A DNA stretch of 64,000 nt from JAALLB01 sp017643495 (lineage in GTDB: Bacteria; Pseudomonadota; Alphaproteobacteria; Rhizobiales; Rhizobiaceae), in the NCBI GenBank assembly GCA_965216105.1, contig OZ244147.1:124001-188000 (forward strand), written 5' to 3'. The position numbers and the translations under genes are program-made. This document shows positions 8,292 to 16,646 of the stretch, in pieces (the stretch's first letter is position 1; each line of letters starts with the position of its first letter). The notes beneath the pieces are model-generated. The model was not told the origin of the DNA. It saw nothing but the letters and a program-made list of their open reading frames with translations, and searched no databases.

Positions 8292-9440
8292 TTATTCACC
8301 CAATCCATCAAGAAAGCGCTTCATGCGCGAGAGAAATCCGGTTGATTGCGGCGAATTCTCTTCCGATGAAATTTGTTCAAACTCCTCCAGCAATTCGCGC
8401 TGGCGGCGGCTGAGATTTTGCGGGGTTTCCGTTGCCACCTGTATATAGAGGTCGCCGTGATCACTTGACCGCATAATCGGCATGCCTTTGCCGCGAAGGC
8501 GGAACTGCTTGCCTGTTTGTGTTCCTTCCGGAACCTTGACCCGGGATTTGGTGCCATCAAGACAGGCCACCTCAACCTGGCCGCCAAGCGCGGCTGCAGT
8601 CATGGAAATCGGGATTTTGCAGAAAAGATCGGCACCGTCCCTCTGGAAAAATTCGTGCGGACGCACAGAAAGGAAAATGTAAAGATCGCCGGAAGGACCA
8701 CCGCGACTGCCTGCTTCACCCTCTCCGCCCAGACGAATACGCACACCATCCTCAATGCCAGCCGGGATATCGACACTGAGTGTGCGTTCCATCGTAACAC
8801 GGCCCTGGCCATGACAATCACTACAGGGATCAGATATTACTTCCCCGCGACCCTGACATTCCGGGCAGGTTCGCTCTATGGAGAAAAACCCCTGGGAAGC
8901 ACGGACGCGGCCATTTCCGCCACACATGTTACAAGTTACAGGCGATGAACCCGGCTTGGCGCCGGAACCCGAACAGGTTTCACACGTGACTGCAGTCGGC
9001 ACACTGATTTCCGCCGTCTTGCCGCCATATGCGTCTTCAAGGCTGACTTCCATGTTGTAACGCAGGTCAGCACCGCGTTCACGACCACCGGACCGTGCGC
9101 CGCCCCTGCGGCCACCACCCATCATTTCGCCGAATATATCTTCAAAAATATCCGAGAAACCGCCTGCGGCACCACCGAAACCGGCATTGCCAAAGCCGCC
9201 GGCACCTCCGCCCTGCTCAAAGGCAGCATGACCGAAACGGTCGTAGGCGCCCCGCTTCTGGGGGTCCTTCAGAACCTCGTAGGCCTCATTGATTTCCTTG
9301 AATTTCTTTTCTGCGGCCGGGTCATCCGGATTTCTGTCCGGGTGATGTTTCATGGCCATCTTGCGGAAGGCGCTTTTCAGTTCCTTCTCGTCTGCTCCCC
9401 GCTCAACACCGAGAAGCTCGTAATAATCCGTTTTGGACAT
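8292..9440 (-). CDS. dnaJ: Chaperone DnaJ (Hsp40)
   Basis: Co-chaperone that delivers clients to DnaK and stimulates its ATPase. 382 residues with all class-A parts: J-domain with HPD at 33-35; Gly/Phe-rich linker about 76-125; four zinc-binding CxxCxGxG repeats at 153-160 (CETCSGSG), 170-177, 192-199 and 206-213; then the client-binding C-terminal domains. It follows dnaK with a 68-bp gap that contains an 11-bp perfect hairpin, so relative dnaK and dnaJ output may be set there. Confidence 0.97.
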   Translation of the reverse strand: MSKTDYYELLGVERGADEKELKSAFRKMAMKHHPDRNPDDPAAEKKFKEINEAYEVLKDPQKRGAYDRFGHAAFEQGGGAGGFGNAGFGGAAGGFSDIFEDIFGEMMGGGRRGGARSGGRERGADLRYNMEVSLEDAYGGKTAEISVPTAVTCETCSGSGAKPGSSPVTCNMCGGNGRVRASQGFFSIERTCPECQGRGEVISDPCSDCHGQGRVTMERTLSVDIPAGIEDGVRIRLGGEGEAGSRGGPSGDLYIFLSVRPHEFFQRDGADLFCKIPISMTAAALGGQVEVACLDGTKSRVKVPEGTQTGKQFRLRGKGMPIMRSSDHGDLYIQVATETPQNLSRRQRELLEEFEQISSEENSPQSTGFLSRMKRFLDGLGE

Positions 9441-9461
9441 GACACCCCTTCCTGGAAGAAT

Positions 9462-9489
9462 ACCTCCGACACGGGCTGGTGTCGGAGGT
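9462..9489 (-). terminator. Intercistronic hairpin between dnaK and dnaJ
   Basis: Perfect 11-bp inverted repeat (acctccgacac at 9462-9472 and gtgtcggaggt at 9479-9489) with a 6-base loop. There is no T-run after it on the minus strand, so it is more likely a processing/stability element or partial attenuator than a full terminator. Confidence 0.55.
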
Positions 9490-9508
9490 GATGCTTATCA
9501 TAGGGGTC

Positions 9509-11431
9509 TTAAGCAGACTTCTTGCTGTCTTCGTCGTCGTCGATTTCCTCGAAATCGGCGTCAACCACGTCTTCATCCTTGGCAGCATCCGCTGCGGCAT
9601 CAGCTTCCGCCGCATCGTTCTGGGCCGCTTCGTACATGGCCTGTCCCAGCTTCATGGAAGCCGTGGCAAGAGCCTCTGATTTCGCCTTGATTTCATCAGG
9701 GTCTGCATCATCGTTTTCGAGCGTCTCCTTCAAGCCGGAAACAGCTAGCTCGATTTCATTGCGGTCTTCTTCAGAAACCTTGTCGCCATATTCCTCAAGA
9801 GATTTCTCTGCAGAATGAATGAGCGACTCGGCCTGGTTGCGGGCTTCAACAGATTCACGGCGTTTCTTGTCCGCATCTGCATTGGATTCCGCATCCTTGA
9901 CCATTTGATCGATTTCCTCATCAGAAAGACCGCCTGAAGCCTTGATCGAAATCTGCTGCTCCTTGCCGGTACCCTTGTCCTTGGCGGAAACGTTCACGAT
10001 ACCGTTCGCATCAATGTCGAACGTTACCTCGACTTGCGGAACGCCACGCGGAGCCGGCGGGATACCAACCAGATCAAACTGGCCAAGCATCTTGTTGTCG
10101 GCAGCCATTTCACGCTCGCCCTGTGCAACGCGGATTGTCACAGCGCTCTGATTGTCTTCAGCAGTCGAGAACACCTGTGACTTGTTGGTCGGGATTGTCG
10201 TGTTCCGGTCAATCAGACGGGTAAAGACACCGCCAAGTGTTTCAATGCCGAGTGACAATGGTGTCACGTCAAGCAAAAGCACATCCTTGACATCGCCCTG
10301 AAGAACGCCCGCCTGGATGGCAGCACCCATGGCAACCACTTCATCCGGGTTTACGCCCTTGTGCGGCTCCTTGCCGAAGAACTCCTTGACGGTTTCCTGG
10401 ACTTTCGGCATGCGGGTCATGCCGCCAACCAGAACAACTTCGTCGATTTCAGCCGCTTTCATGCCGGCGTCTTTCAAGGCATCCTGCATCGGCTTGACCG
10501 TACGCTTGACCAGATCGGAGACAAGCGACTCGAATTTGGCGCGTGTCAGCTTCATGGTCATGTGTTTTGGGCCGGAAGCATCGGCAGTGATGAACGGCAA
10601 GTTGATTTCAGTCTGTGAAGAGGATGACAATTCAATCTTTGCCTTTTCCGCAGCTTCCTTCAGGCGCTGGAGAGCCATCTTGTCAGCCTTGAGGTCTATT
10701 GAATTTTCCTTTTTGAATTCGGCGGCAAGATAATCGACCAGAACCATGTCGAAATCTTCACCACCAAGGAAGGTGTCACCATTGGTGGATTTCACCTCGA
10801 AAACACCGTCACCGATTTCCAGAACGGAAACGTCAAACGTACCACCACCAAGGTCATAAACCGCGATGGTCTTGCCGTCGTTTTTCTCCATGCCGTAGGA
10901 AAGCGCTGCTGCGGTTGGCTCGTTGATGATCCGAAGAACCTCAAGACCGGCAATCTTTCCGGCATCCTTTGTTGCCTGACGCTGCGCATCATTGAAATAG
11001 GCAGGAACCGTGATTACGGCCTGCGTAACCTTCTCGCCCAGATAGGCTTCGGCAGTTTCCTTCATTTTCTGAAGAATCATTGCTGAAATCTGTGACGGGG
11101 AATATTTCTCGCCTTTTGCTTCCACCCAGGCATCGCCATTATCACCCTTGACGATGTTGTAGGGAACAAGCTTCTGGTCTTTCTTGACCGTCTTGTCTTC
11201 AAAGCGGCGTCCGATCAGGCGCTTGACAGCAAACAGCGTGTCTTTCGGATTGGTTACTGCCTGACGTTTGGCCGGCTGGCCAACAAGACGTTCGCCATCA
11301 TCACCAAATGCAACCATGGAAGGTGTTGTGCGTGCACCTTCGGAATTTTCAATTACCTTAGCTTCCTTGCCATCCATGACGGCGACACAGGAATTTGTCG
11401 TACCCAGATCGATACCAATTACTTTTGCCAT
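9509..11431 (-). CDS. dnaK: Chaperone DnaK (Hsp70)
   Basis: ATP-driven chaperone, 640 residues, typical length. The N-terminal ATPase domain begins with the phosphate loop GIDLGTTNSCVAV; further signatures are VYDLGGGTFDVS and VLVGGMTRMP. The linker DVLLLDVTPLSLGIE leads to the substrate-binding beta-sandwich and helical lid. The C-terminal tail is acidic and Ala-rich (EEIDDDEDSKKSA). An AAGGAGC ribosome-binding site precedes the ATG. A sigma32-like promoter lies about 145 bases upstream. Confidence 0.98.
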   Translation of the reverse strand: MAKVIGIDLGTTNSCVAVMDGKEAKVIENSEGARTTPSMVAFGDDGERLVGQPAKRQAVTNPKDTLFAVKRLIGRRFEDKTVKKDQKLVPYNIVKGDNGDAWVEAKGEKYSPSQISAMILQKMKETAEAYLGEKVTQAVITVPAYFNDAQRQATKDAGKIAGLEVLRIINEPTAAALSYGMEKNDGKTIAVYDLGGGTFDVSVLEIGDGVFEVKSTNGDTFLGGEDFDMVLVDYLAAEFKKENSIDLKADKMALQRLKEAAEKAKIELSSSSQTEINLPFITADASGPKHMTMKLTRAKFESLVSDLVKRTVKPMQDALKDAGMKAAEIDEVVLVGGMTRMPKVQETVKEFFGKEPHKGVNPDEVVAMGAAIQAGVLQGDVKDVLLLDVTPLSLGIETLGGVFTRLIDRNTTIPTNKSQVFSTAEDNQSAVTIRVAQGEREMAADNKMLGQFDLVGIPPAPRGVPQVEVTFDIDANGIVNVSAKDKGTGKEQQISIKASGGLSDEEIDQMVKDAESNADADKKRRESVEARNQAESLIHSAEKSLEEYGDKVSEEDRNEIELAVSGLKETLENDDADPDEIKAKSEALATASMKLGQAMYEAAQNDAAEADAAADAAKDEDVVDADFEEIDDDEDSKKSA

Positions 11432-11482
11432 TTTATGCTCCTTGACCAGCGAACTGAACGGACCCTGACGGCATCCAACGGC

Positions 11483-11494
11483 AAATCATGATTT
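11483..11494. promoter_or_regulatory. 12-bp palindrome in the dnaK leader
   Basis: aaatcatgattt is a perfect palindrome lying about 50 bases upstream of the dnaK start and inside the transcript predicted from the upstream promoter. It does not resemble the CIRCE element. Operator function is only a possibility. Confidence 0.25.
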
Positions 11495-11575
11495 ACCATC
11501 CAGAACCCGGTTAAACTGGAAGTTTTCTACCCATGCGACCCAAGTCTCCCGGACCTGATACCGCGGTTATCGGCT

Positions 11576-11604
11576 ATATAAGAAGAAGCCATTCATACTA
11601 CAAG
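11576..11604 (-). promoter_or_regulatory. Sigma32 (RpoH)-like promoter of dnaK
   Basis: On the minus strand CTTG (11604-11601) is followed after 18 bases by CTTATAT (11582-11576). This fits the published alphaproteobacterial heat-shock promoter pattern CTTG-N17/18-CYTATNT. It faces dnaK and predicts a leader of about 140 bases. Confidence 0.55.
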
Positions 11605-11800
11605 GGACTTGGCGGACGAAAAAGACAGATAAAACCCCGAAAACGTTCATGAAGCCGCTGGCGGACCAGAACGCCAACGATGCATTCCACTCCTGCCCGA
11701 CCCCTTTGTGTTTCGTCTGGCCAAACGGTTTGACCCGGTTTATCGTCGAGAAACAGTAATATGATTGAGCATTTCAACAGGAACTCCGATAGCCAAACCC

Positions 11801-12412
11801 ATGAAACTGGAAATTGATGGTGTTCGTTATCTGCCGGGTCTTTTAAGCCGAGCAACCCAGGAAATGCTTCTCGACCAGATCCGCGCTGTAACGACAGCTG
11901 CCCCGTTGTTTGTTCCGCGCATGCCCCGGACAGGCAAGGAAATGTCTGTGCGCATGACCAATTGCGGGCCGCTTGGATGGGTTACAGACAAAACGGAAGG
12001 CTATCGCTACCAGAAAACCCATCCGGAAACAGGCAAGGACTGGCCTCCCATTCCTGACTTGCTGCTGGATCTTTGGAAAACACATTCGGATTTTCCAAAA
12101 CCGCCACAGGCATGCCTTGTCAATTATTATGAGCCTGCGGCGAAAATGGGCCTGCATCAGGATCGGGATGAGGAAATGTTTGAAGCCCCGGTCCTTTCCG
12201 TTTCTCTTGGTGATACATGCCTGTTTCGGATCGGTGGCGAAAATCGCAAGGACCCGACAAAATCCCTCAAACTTGCCAGTGGCGACGTAATCCTTCTTGA
12301 AGGTGCAGCAAGACTGGCTTTCCACGGGGTTGACCGGATATATCCCGCAACATCAACCTTGTTGAAGAGGCCCGGGCGAATTAACCTGACCCTGCGACGG
12401 GTAAGTCTTTAA
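11801..12412 (+). CDS. alkB: AlkB-type 2-oxoglutarate/Fe(II) DNA or RNA repair dioxygenase
   Basis: 203 residues from the ATG at 11801; a TTG at 11765 in frame is an alternative start and neither has a clear ribosome-binding site. Iron ligands are seen as His119-x-Asp121 (GLHQDRDE) and His175 (FHGVDR); the 2-oxoglutarate-binding arginine is in RINLTLRR (193, 199). SVRMTNCGPLGW in the N-terminal lid is typical of bacterial AlkB homologs, which oxidatively remove methyl groups such as 1-methyladenine and 3-methylcytosine. The gene is divergent from dnaK and stands alone. Confidence 0.88.
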   Translation: MKLEIDGVRYLPGLLSRATQEMLLDQIRAVTTAAPLFVPRMPRTGKEMSVRMTNCGPLGWVTDKTEGYRYQKTHPETGKDWPPIPDLLLDLWKTHSDFPKPPQACLVNYYEPAAKMGLHQDRDEEMFEAPVLSVSLGDTCLFRIGGENRKDPTKSLKLASGDVILLEGAARLAFHGVDRIYPATSTLLKRPGRINLTLRRVSL

Positions 12413-12420
12413 ACCAGTAT

Positions 12421-13971
12421 TTACCGCGAGCAGATGAAATCCGCACGGGATGCCTTGATCAACTTGCTTAAAGCCATTGAGCGACAATTGTCTTCGGTCC
12501 AGGTTTCGAAAAAGGTACCAGGCATCTCGCGAAAAAAGTAGCTATACATATGTGCAGTTTTAAGGCTTGCCTGCATGCTGATGCCAACCACTATGATGAT
12601 CAAAATGCGGATCAGGCTTTCTCTCAATTGGTTCAGCTTTAAAATGGATGTGGGGAGACAAAAGATCGCAAAGCTTGCCACAAATGGCCACAAATCAGCA
12701 CGATAGCGCAAGGCAATTGTACCATAGCTTAGCGTCAGAATAGCTGCAGTGCCTGTTGCAACCAGCAAAATCCATCGATCACCAACACCAATGATTGCTG
12801 GTGAATGGCCAGCCCCTGCAAGTATAATTGCAAACCAGGCAAGCCAAAGAAAAACAATGCCTGTTCGCGGACCTTCGATCCGAATGTAACCAAGGTAAGG
12901 CTTGATCACAGCATTGTAAGCATCGCCCAAACGGTTCGAAATTTCAGCCCCCACAAGGTACCAGGGCGGATCAAATGCATAGACCGTCAAGTTTGGCAAA
13001 ATACGCTTTGCGTTGAACTTCCCATGCTCGACGAATGCTTTTGCTCGTTCACTGTTTCCAACCGACTCACCCCGCCAGAAAGTCGTACCATATTGCAACT
13101 CACTTTTTTCAAAGCTACCGTGCGTTATAGATGCATTGCCGAATTTCAGCGCGTTGATCCCGATATAAGTGAATCCCGATATTCCGAGAATCCCCATTGC
13201 AACCATGACCGGCAGAAGTTGTGCCCGCCATGCACGATACAATCCAACGGCGGCAAGAAGACAACACCCAATATACAGACCTACTGCAAGATTGGGGCGC
13301 GCATGCACGGTAACAGCAGCCATAAGCGCCATAATTATAATGGCGCGCGCCACCGGCATATTGAAATAGTGATACCTGATGAAGACAAAAACAAAGACGG
13401 CAGCAGCAGCATACGCAACGCTGATTGCTTCATGGTAAAATGCAATATTGGATGACAACAATATTCCCGGACTCGCGAACCAGACCAGAAGGGAAAGTAT
13501 CAGTGACCCGGCTTTGCTTTTTGAAAAGCCTTCAATTTTCGTTTTAGCGACTTGATGAAAAGCAAGATGATAAAATATCGTGCCGATTATTGACCAAAGA
13601 AACACAGAAAACGATGCATATAAAATGCCTGTTGGCTCAATAAGCCACCCAAAAAGGAACCGGGTAAGCAATGGTGCCATCCCGTGATAGAGAAAACCTG
13701 TTCCATCAGGCAGATAATGGCCTTCGTATTCTAATATGATGGCTTTGACATCAAGCCGCCCTTCAAGAATTGCAAGATAGTAATGATCATAAATATCTGC
13801 GCCGTACGGGGGGTATTCCGGACCTGGCATGTTCTGAAACGCAAAAACTGCATATATGATCAGGCCAGCAAGACCTGTTGCCAATGAAACCCGGTCAGCA
13901 GGCGCAAGTCCCCAGCCAGTCTCCGAGCTGGAATCGGTAAAGCGAGACCTTTCCCGAACAAGATCACTCAT
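12421..13971 (-). CDS. Polytopic GT-C-like membrane protein (putative glycosyltransferase), function unknown
   Basis: 516 residues with about ten or more hydrophobic segments. After the first segment the periplasmic loop holds an acidic cluster, YGADIYDHYY (Asp59, Asp62), in the place where GT-C enzymes have their catalytic DxD-like residues. A short soluble C-terminus ends the protein and includes a few cysteines. I do not recognise a named family. The GT-C reading rests on topology, the loop-1 acids and its neighbours: it is the last gene of a four-gene unit with a GT2 enzyme, a methyltransferase and a flippase-like protein. It overlaps the flippase-like gene by 8 bases. Local base composition is A/T-richer than flanking housekeeping genes. 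Confidence 0.6.
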   Translation of the reverse strand: MSDLVRERSRFTDSSSETGWGLAPADRVSLATGLAGLIIYAVFAFQNMPGPEYPPYGADIYDHYYLAILEGRLDVKAIILEYEGHYLPDGTGFLYHGMAPLLTRFLFGWLIEPTGILYASFSVFLWSIIGTIFYHLAFHQVAKTKIEGFSKSKAGSLILSLLVWFASPGILLSSNIAFYHEAISVAYAAAAVFVFVFIRYHYFNMPVARAIIIMALMAAVTVHARPNLAVGLYIGCCLLAAVGLYRAWRAQLLPVMVAMGILGISGFTYIGINALKFGNASITHGSFEKSELQYGTTFWRGESVGNSERAKAFVEHGKFNAKRILPNLTVYAFDPPWYLVGAEISNRLGDAYNAVIKPYLGYIRIEGPRTGIVFLWLAWFAIILAGAGHSPAIIGVGDRWILLVATGTAAILTLSYGTIALRYRADLWPFVASFAIFCLPTSILKLNQLRESLIRILIIIVVGISMQASLKTAHMYSYFFREMPGTFFETWTEDNCRSMALSKLIKASRADFICSR

Positions 13972-14893
13972 TGCATGCCTTGGTATTATTTGCTGTTTCT
14001 AATGAATGTCTTGGCTTTTTCCGGTTCACAAAAAACCCTGAAATAAAAAAGAGAACATCACCGCCCAGTGTAGTCATCCGAGACATGAGAACTGCCAACA
14101 GAATTTGGGGTGTTGGAGCAAAACTGGCAAGCAATAGTGTCAATATCGCTTCTCGCACACCCAACCCTGCAGGGGCACCTGGCGTAACAAGTCCAACCAG
14201 CCAGGCAACAACAAATGCGCCAGTGAAAAATGCAACTGAGGAAGGGTCTGCTACTACGTCAGCAATAATTATGAAAATAAAAGCGAAACATACTCCCGTG
14301 CCTAAAAGAAACAACAGGTAGCAAGTAATTGCATTCAAAAAATTTTGACCAAAATGCCTTGTTGCAAGATACAGCAATAGCAGAATCGGGAGAATGAAAA
14401 CCGCCAGTTTCATCCACCAGGGAAGAGACGGCACCAGATAAGGAAGTATCAAAGGCAGGCACATAACACCGCCAGCGACAAGTGTGGCCAACTCTATTAA
14501 TGTCGATTTTGCGAGCGTTGTGTGCGAGACCCCGCTTCCTTCTGCAAGAACATGGCGGCCAGCAAATTGGAAAATGTTTCCGGGTACGTATTTTGCCAAT
14601 TGAGAAATTGCATAAATTCTGATGCCGGATGCGCTTTTCACTGTAGCACCAAGTCCATCAAGAATTTTCAACCATCCAAATGCAAGCAGCAGGTTCAAGC
14701 TGGCATAGATTATGGATACGAAAAAACACACAATCCATGTTTCTGCGGGAATCGCATGATCGTTCAGGTCACCCCAATAGACAAAGAACTGCCTAACAAC
14801 AAAGAGACATGCAGCTGCGAACAGAGCGCCACCGGCGATCTTACTGCAAATCCAAAACCATGAAGGTGCTTTTATCTGGTCGACTACTTCCAT
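13964..14893 (-). CDS. Flippase-like UPF0104 / LPG-synthase-TM-fold membrane protein (YbhN/AglD-like)
   Basis: 309 residues from the ATG at 14893; an upstream in-frame GTG at 14914 is possible. About eight membrane segments. Two conserved blocks of this superfamily are present: QLAKYVPGNIFQFAGR near residues 98-113 and TPGAPAGLGVREA near 237-249. Members include the membrane domain of MprF, which moves lipids across the bilayer, and proteins encoded with glycosyltransferases. A role in flipping a polyprenyl- or lipid-linked sugar is inferred from context only. It overlaps both neighbours by about 8-10 bases. Confidence 0.72.
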   Translation of the reverse strand: MEVVDQIKAPSWFWICSKIAGGALFAAACLFVVRQFFVYWGDLNDHAIPAETWIVCFFVSIIYASLNLLLAFGWLKILDGLGATVKSASGIRIYAISQLAKYVPGNIFQFAGRHVLAEGSGVSHTTLAKSTLIELATLVAGGVMCLPLILPYLVPSLPWWMKLAVFILPILLLLYLATRHFGQNFLNAITCYLLFLLGTGVCFAFIFIIIADVVADPSSVAFFTGAFVVAWLVGLVTPGAPAGLGVREAILTLLLASFAPTPQILLAVLMSRMTTLGGDVLFFISGFFVNRKKPRHSLETANNTKACNE

Positions 14894-15516
14894 TTGCAAT
14901 GCAGCATGGTCCACGGGATTGGCGACAAGACCTGCTGAATCTCAAAGTAGTTTCCGACAAGGCTGGATATGCCGCTTTTTGACCAATGTTGAAGGTGACC
15001 GGGCGTATTGCCCAATTGTGTGATGTATTTGCCTCGCAGCATATTGAGCATCCGCCACAAGGGCTCGCGCGGCACAGAGATTATCAAATCTTTGCCGCCC
15101 AGTCTTGAAAGCGTTTGCAGGGCAAGCTCGGGCTCTTCCAGGTGCTCCAGCACCTCACAACAGACAATCAAGTCGGCACTGTCGATTGCGGGATCGAGAT
15201 CATATATGCTTTTGACGTGAAATCGGCCAGGATCAACTGCGGCAGAACTTGCATTGGCCTTGGCAAGTTCGATGACATCGGCGGAGAAATCGGAACCGCG
15301 CACGTTGATGCCTGCTGAAAGCCATTGCAAGGCCCAGTATCCTTCACCACATCCGACTTCATGGATGGATTTGGGTGATGCGGCATTAACCAGTCTGGAC
15401 AAGCTGGCATCAAAACCATTCATCAAATGTTTCACAATTGGATTTTGTGAACCGTACTTGTTGTAGGTATTGCCAATGGCAATGCCATTATCCAGCTTTC
15501 CGCCTGCTATTAGCAT
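14884..15516 (-). CDS. Class I SAM-dependent methyltransferase
   Basis: 210 residues. The ATG at 15516 is chosen because AAAGGA lies about 8 bases upstream; an earlier ATG at 15543 lacks one. Motif I IHEVGCGEGYWALQW (about 51-65), the acidic strand-2 region (VRGSDFSADVI) and the post-motif CCEVLEHLEEP identify a small-molecule or sugar methyltransferase of the Methyltransf_11/23 type. Substrate unknown; being inside a glycosyltransferase cassette suggests a sugar or lipid-linked intermediate. Its start lies inside the end of the GT2 gene and its end overlaps the flippase-like gene. Confidence 0.78.
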   Translation of the reverse strand: MLIAGGKLDNGIAIGNTYNKYGSQNPIVKHLMNGFDASLSRLVNAASPKSIHEVGCGEGYWALQWLSAGINVRGSDFSADVIELAKANASSAAVDPGRFHVKSIYDLDPAIDSADLIVCCEVLEHLEEPELALQTLSRLGGKDLIISVPREPLWRMLNMLRGKYITQLGNTPGHLQHWSKSGISSLVGNYFEIQQVLSPIPWTMLHCKWK

Positions 15517-16543
15517 CTTCCTTGATCCTTTGTTGAAGTTCATGCCGCGTCTTTATTACTTCCGGCACCTCCAACTTGCTGCTTTTGTCACCATGTACTG
15601 AAAGCAAGTCACTGAAGACCAGTTGTCGGAAGCGAATTTCTTCTGACAATCTGCGGTTTGCAGATATGAGATCTGCAAGGAGAGCAGCGAGGCCTGACTG
15701 AAACCCTACGGTCAATAACACACCTGCCAAAATCAGGGATTGTACCATGCCATCACCGGAACCGGTCAGATAATGATAGGTGAATCGCATTCCGATCAAT
15801 GTTCCGGCCAACAGGCTTGCTGCTGCAAACCATCCCAAAACCTTTGCCGGACGGTATATGAAAAATATCCGAAGAATGGTCACCATCGAGCGCTTGACAT
15901 AAGATGCGATGCTTTTGACCAGTCTGGATTCTCTCAGATCCTCATTCGTGCGGATCGGTACGGAAATAATCGACATGTTCTTCTGGCCAGCCTGAATGAT
16001 GGTCTCAAGCGTATAAGTGTACTCATTGAACACCATCAAACGCTGGGCAGCTTCTCGAGAAAAGGCCCGGAACCCGCTTGGCGCGTCAGCAACTTCCGTG
16101 CGGCTGGTCGCACGAACGACTAAACTTCCGAACTTCTGAAGAAACTTTTTTACAGGTGAAAAATGGATCGTCTCTGCGATTGGACGCGCGCCAATTACAA
16201 TCTCTACATTGCCGTCAGTTATGGGTTTTGTCAGTAAGGGAATATCAAACGCACAATATTGATTGTCAGCGTCAGTGTTAACAATTACGTCTGCACCCTG
16301 CTCCAGACCGGCATTGATCCCGGACATGAATGCATAGGCCAATCCACGATTTTGCGTATGCCGTACAATGTGATCGACGCCATGCTTCTTTGCCACCTTG
16401 ATGGTCTCGTCTGTGCTGCCATCGTCAATTATAAGCCATTCGACATTGTCAAAACCCTCCACCTCACGCGGCAGGTCGGCCAGCGTTACCGGCAGGCTTT
16501 CTTCCTCATTGTAGCAGGGGATTTGAATAATAAGTTTTTTCAT
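15488..16543 (-). CDS. Family 2 glycosyltransferase, DPM1/polyprenyl-phosphate type
   Basis: 351 residues. The GT-A domain shows the opening IPCYNEEESLP, the nucleotide-binding IDDGSTDET (39-47) and the metal-binding DAD at 91-93 (VNTDADNQY). Two hydrophobic segments near residues 235-295 anchor the C-terminus in the membrane, as in polyprenyl-phosphate-sugar synthases, and a charged helix follows. The likely reaction is transfer of a sugar from a nucleotide donor to a lipid phosphate on the cytoplasmic face; donor and acceptor are not known. It is the first gene of the four-gene cassette, and the others follow with overlaps. Confidence 0.82.
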   Translation of the reverse strand: MKKLIIQIPCYNEEESLPVTLADLPREVEGFDNVEWLIIDDGSTDETIKVAKKHGVDHIVRHTQNRGLAYAFMSGINAGLEQGADVIVNTDADNQYCAFDIPLLTKPITDGNVEIVIGARPIAETIHFSPVKKFLQKFGSLVVRATSRTEVADAPSGFRAFSREAAQRLMVFNEYTYTLETIIQAGQKNMSIISVPIRTNEDLRESRLVKSIASYVKRSMVTILRIFFIYRPAKVLGWFAAASLLAGTLIGMRFTYHYLTGSGDGMVQSLILAGVLLTVGFQSGLAALLADLISANRRLSEEIRFRQLVFSDLLSVHGDKSSKLEVPEVIKTRHELQQRIKEDANSRRKAG

Positions 16544-16646
16544 TCAGACTCGGCATTGGCCATGTAGGTTATCAGAGGAACAATTTCTGATTTACCGTAG
16601 TCATCAATGTTTAATAAACCCTTGTGGTCTACAGCCACTCACGGAT

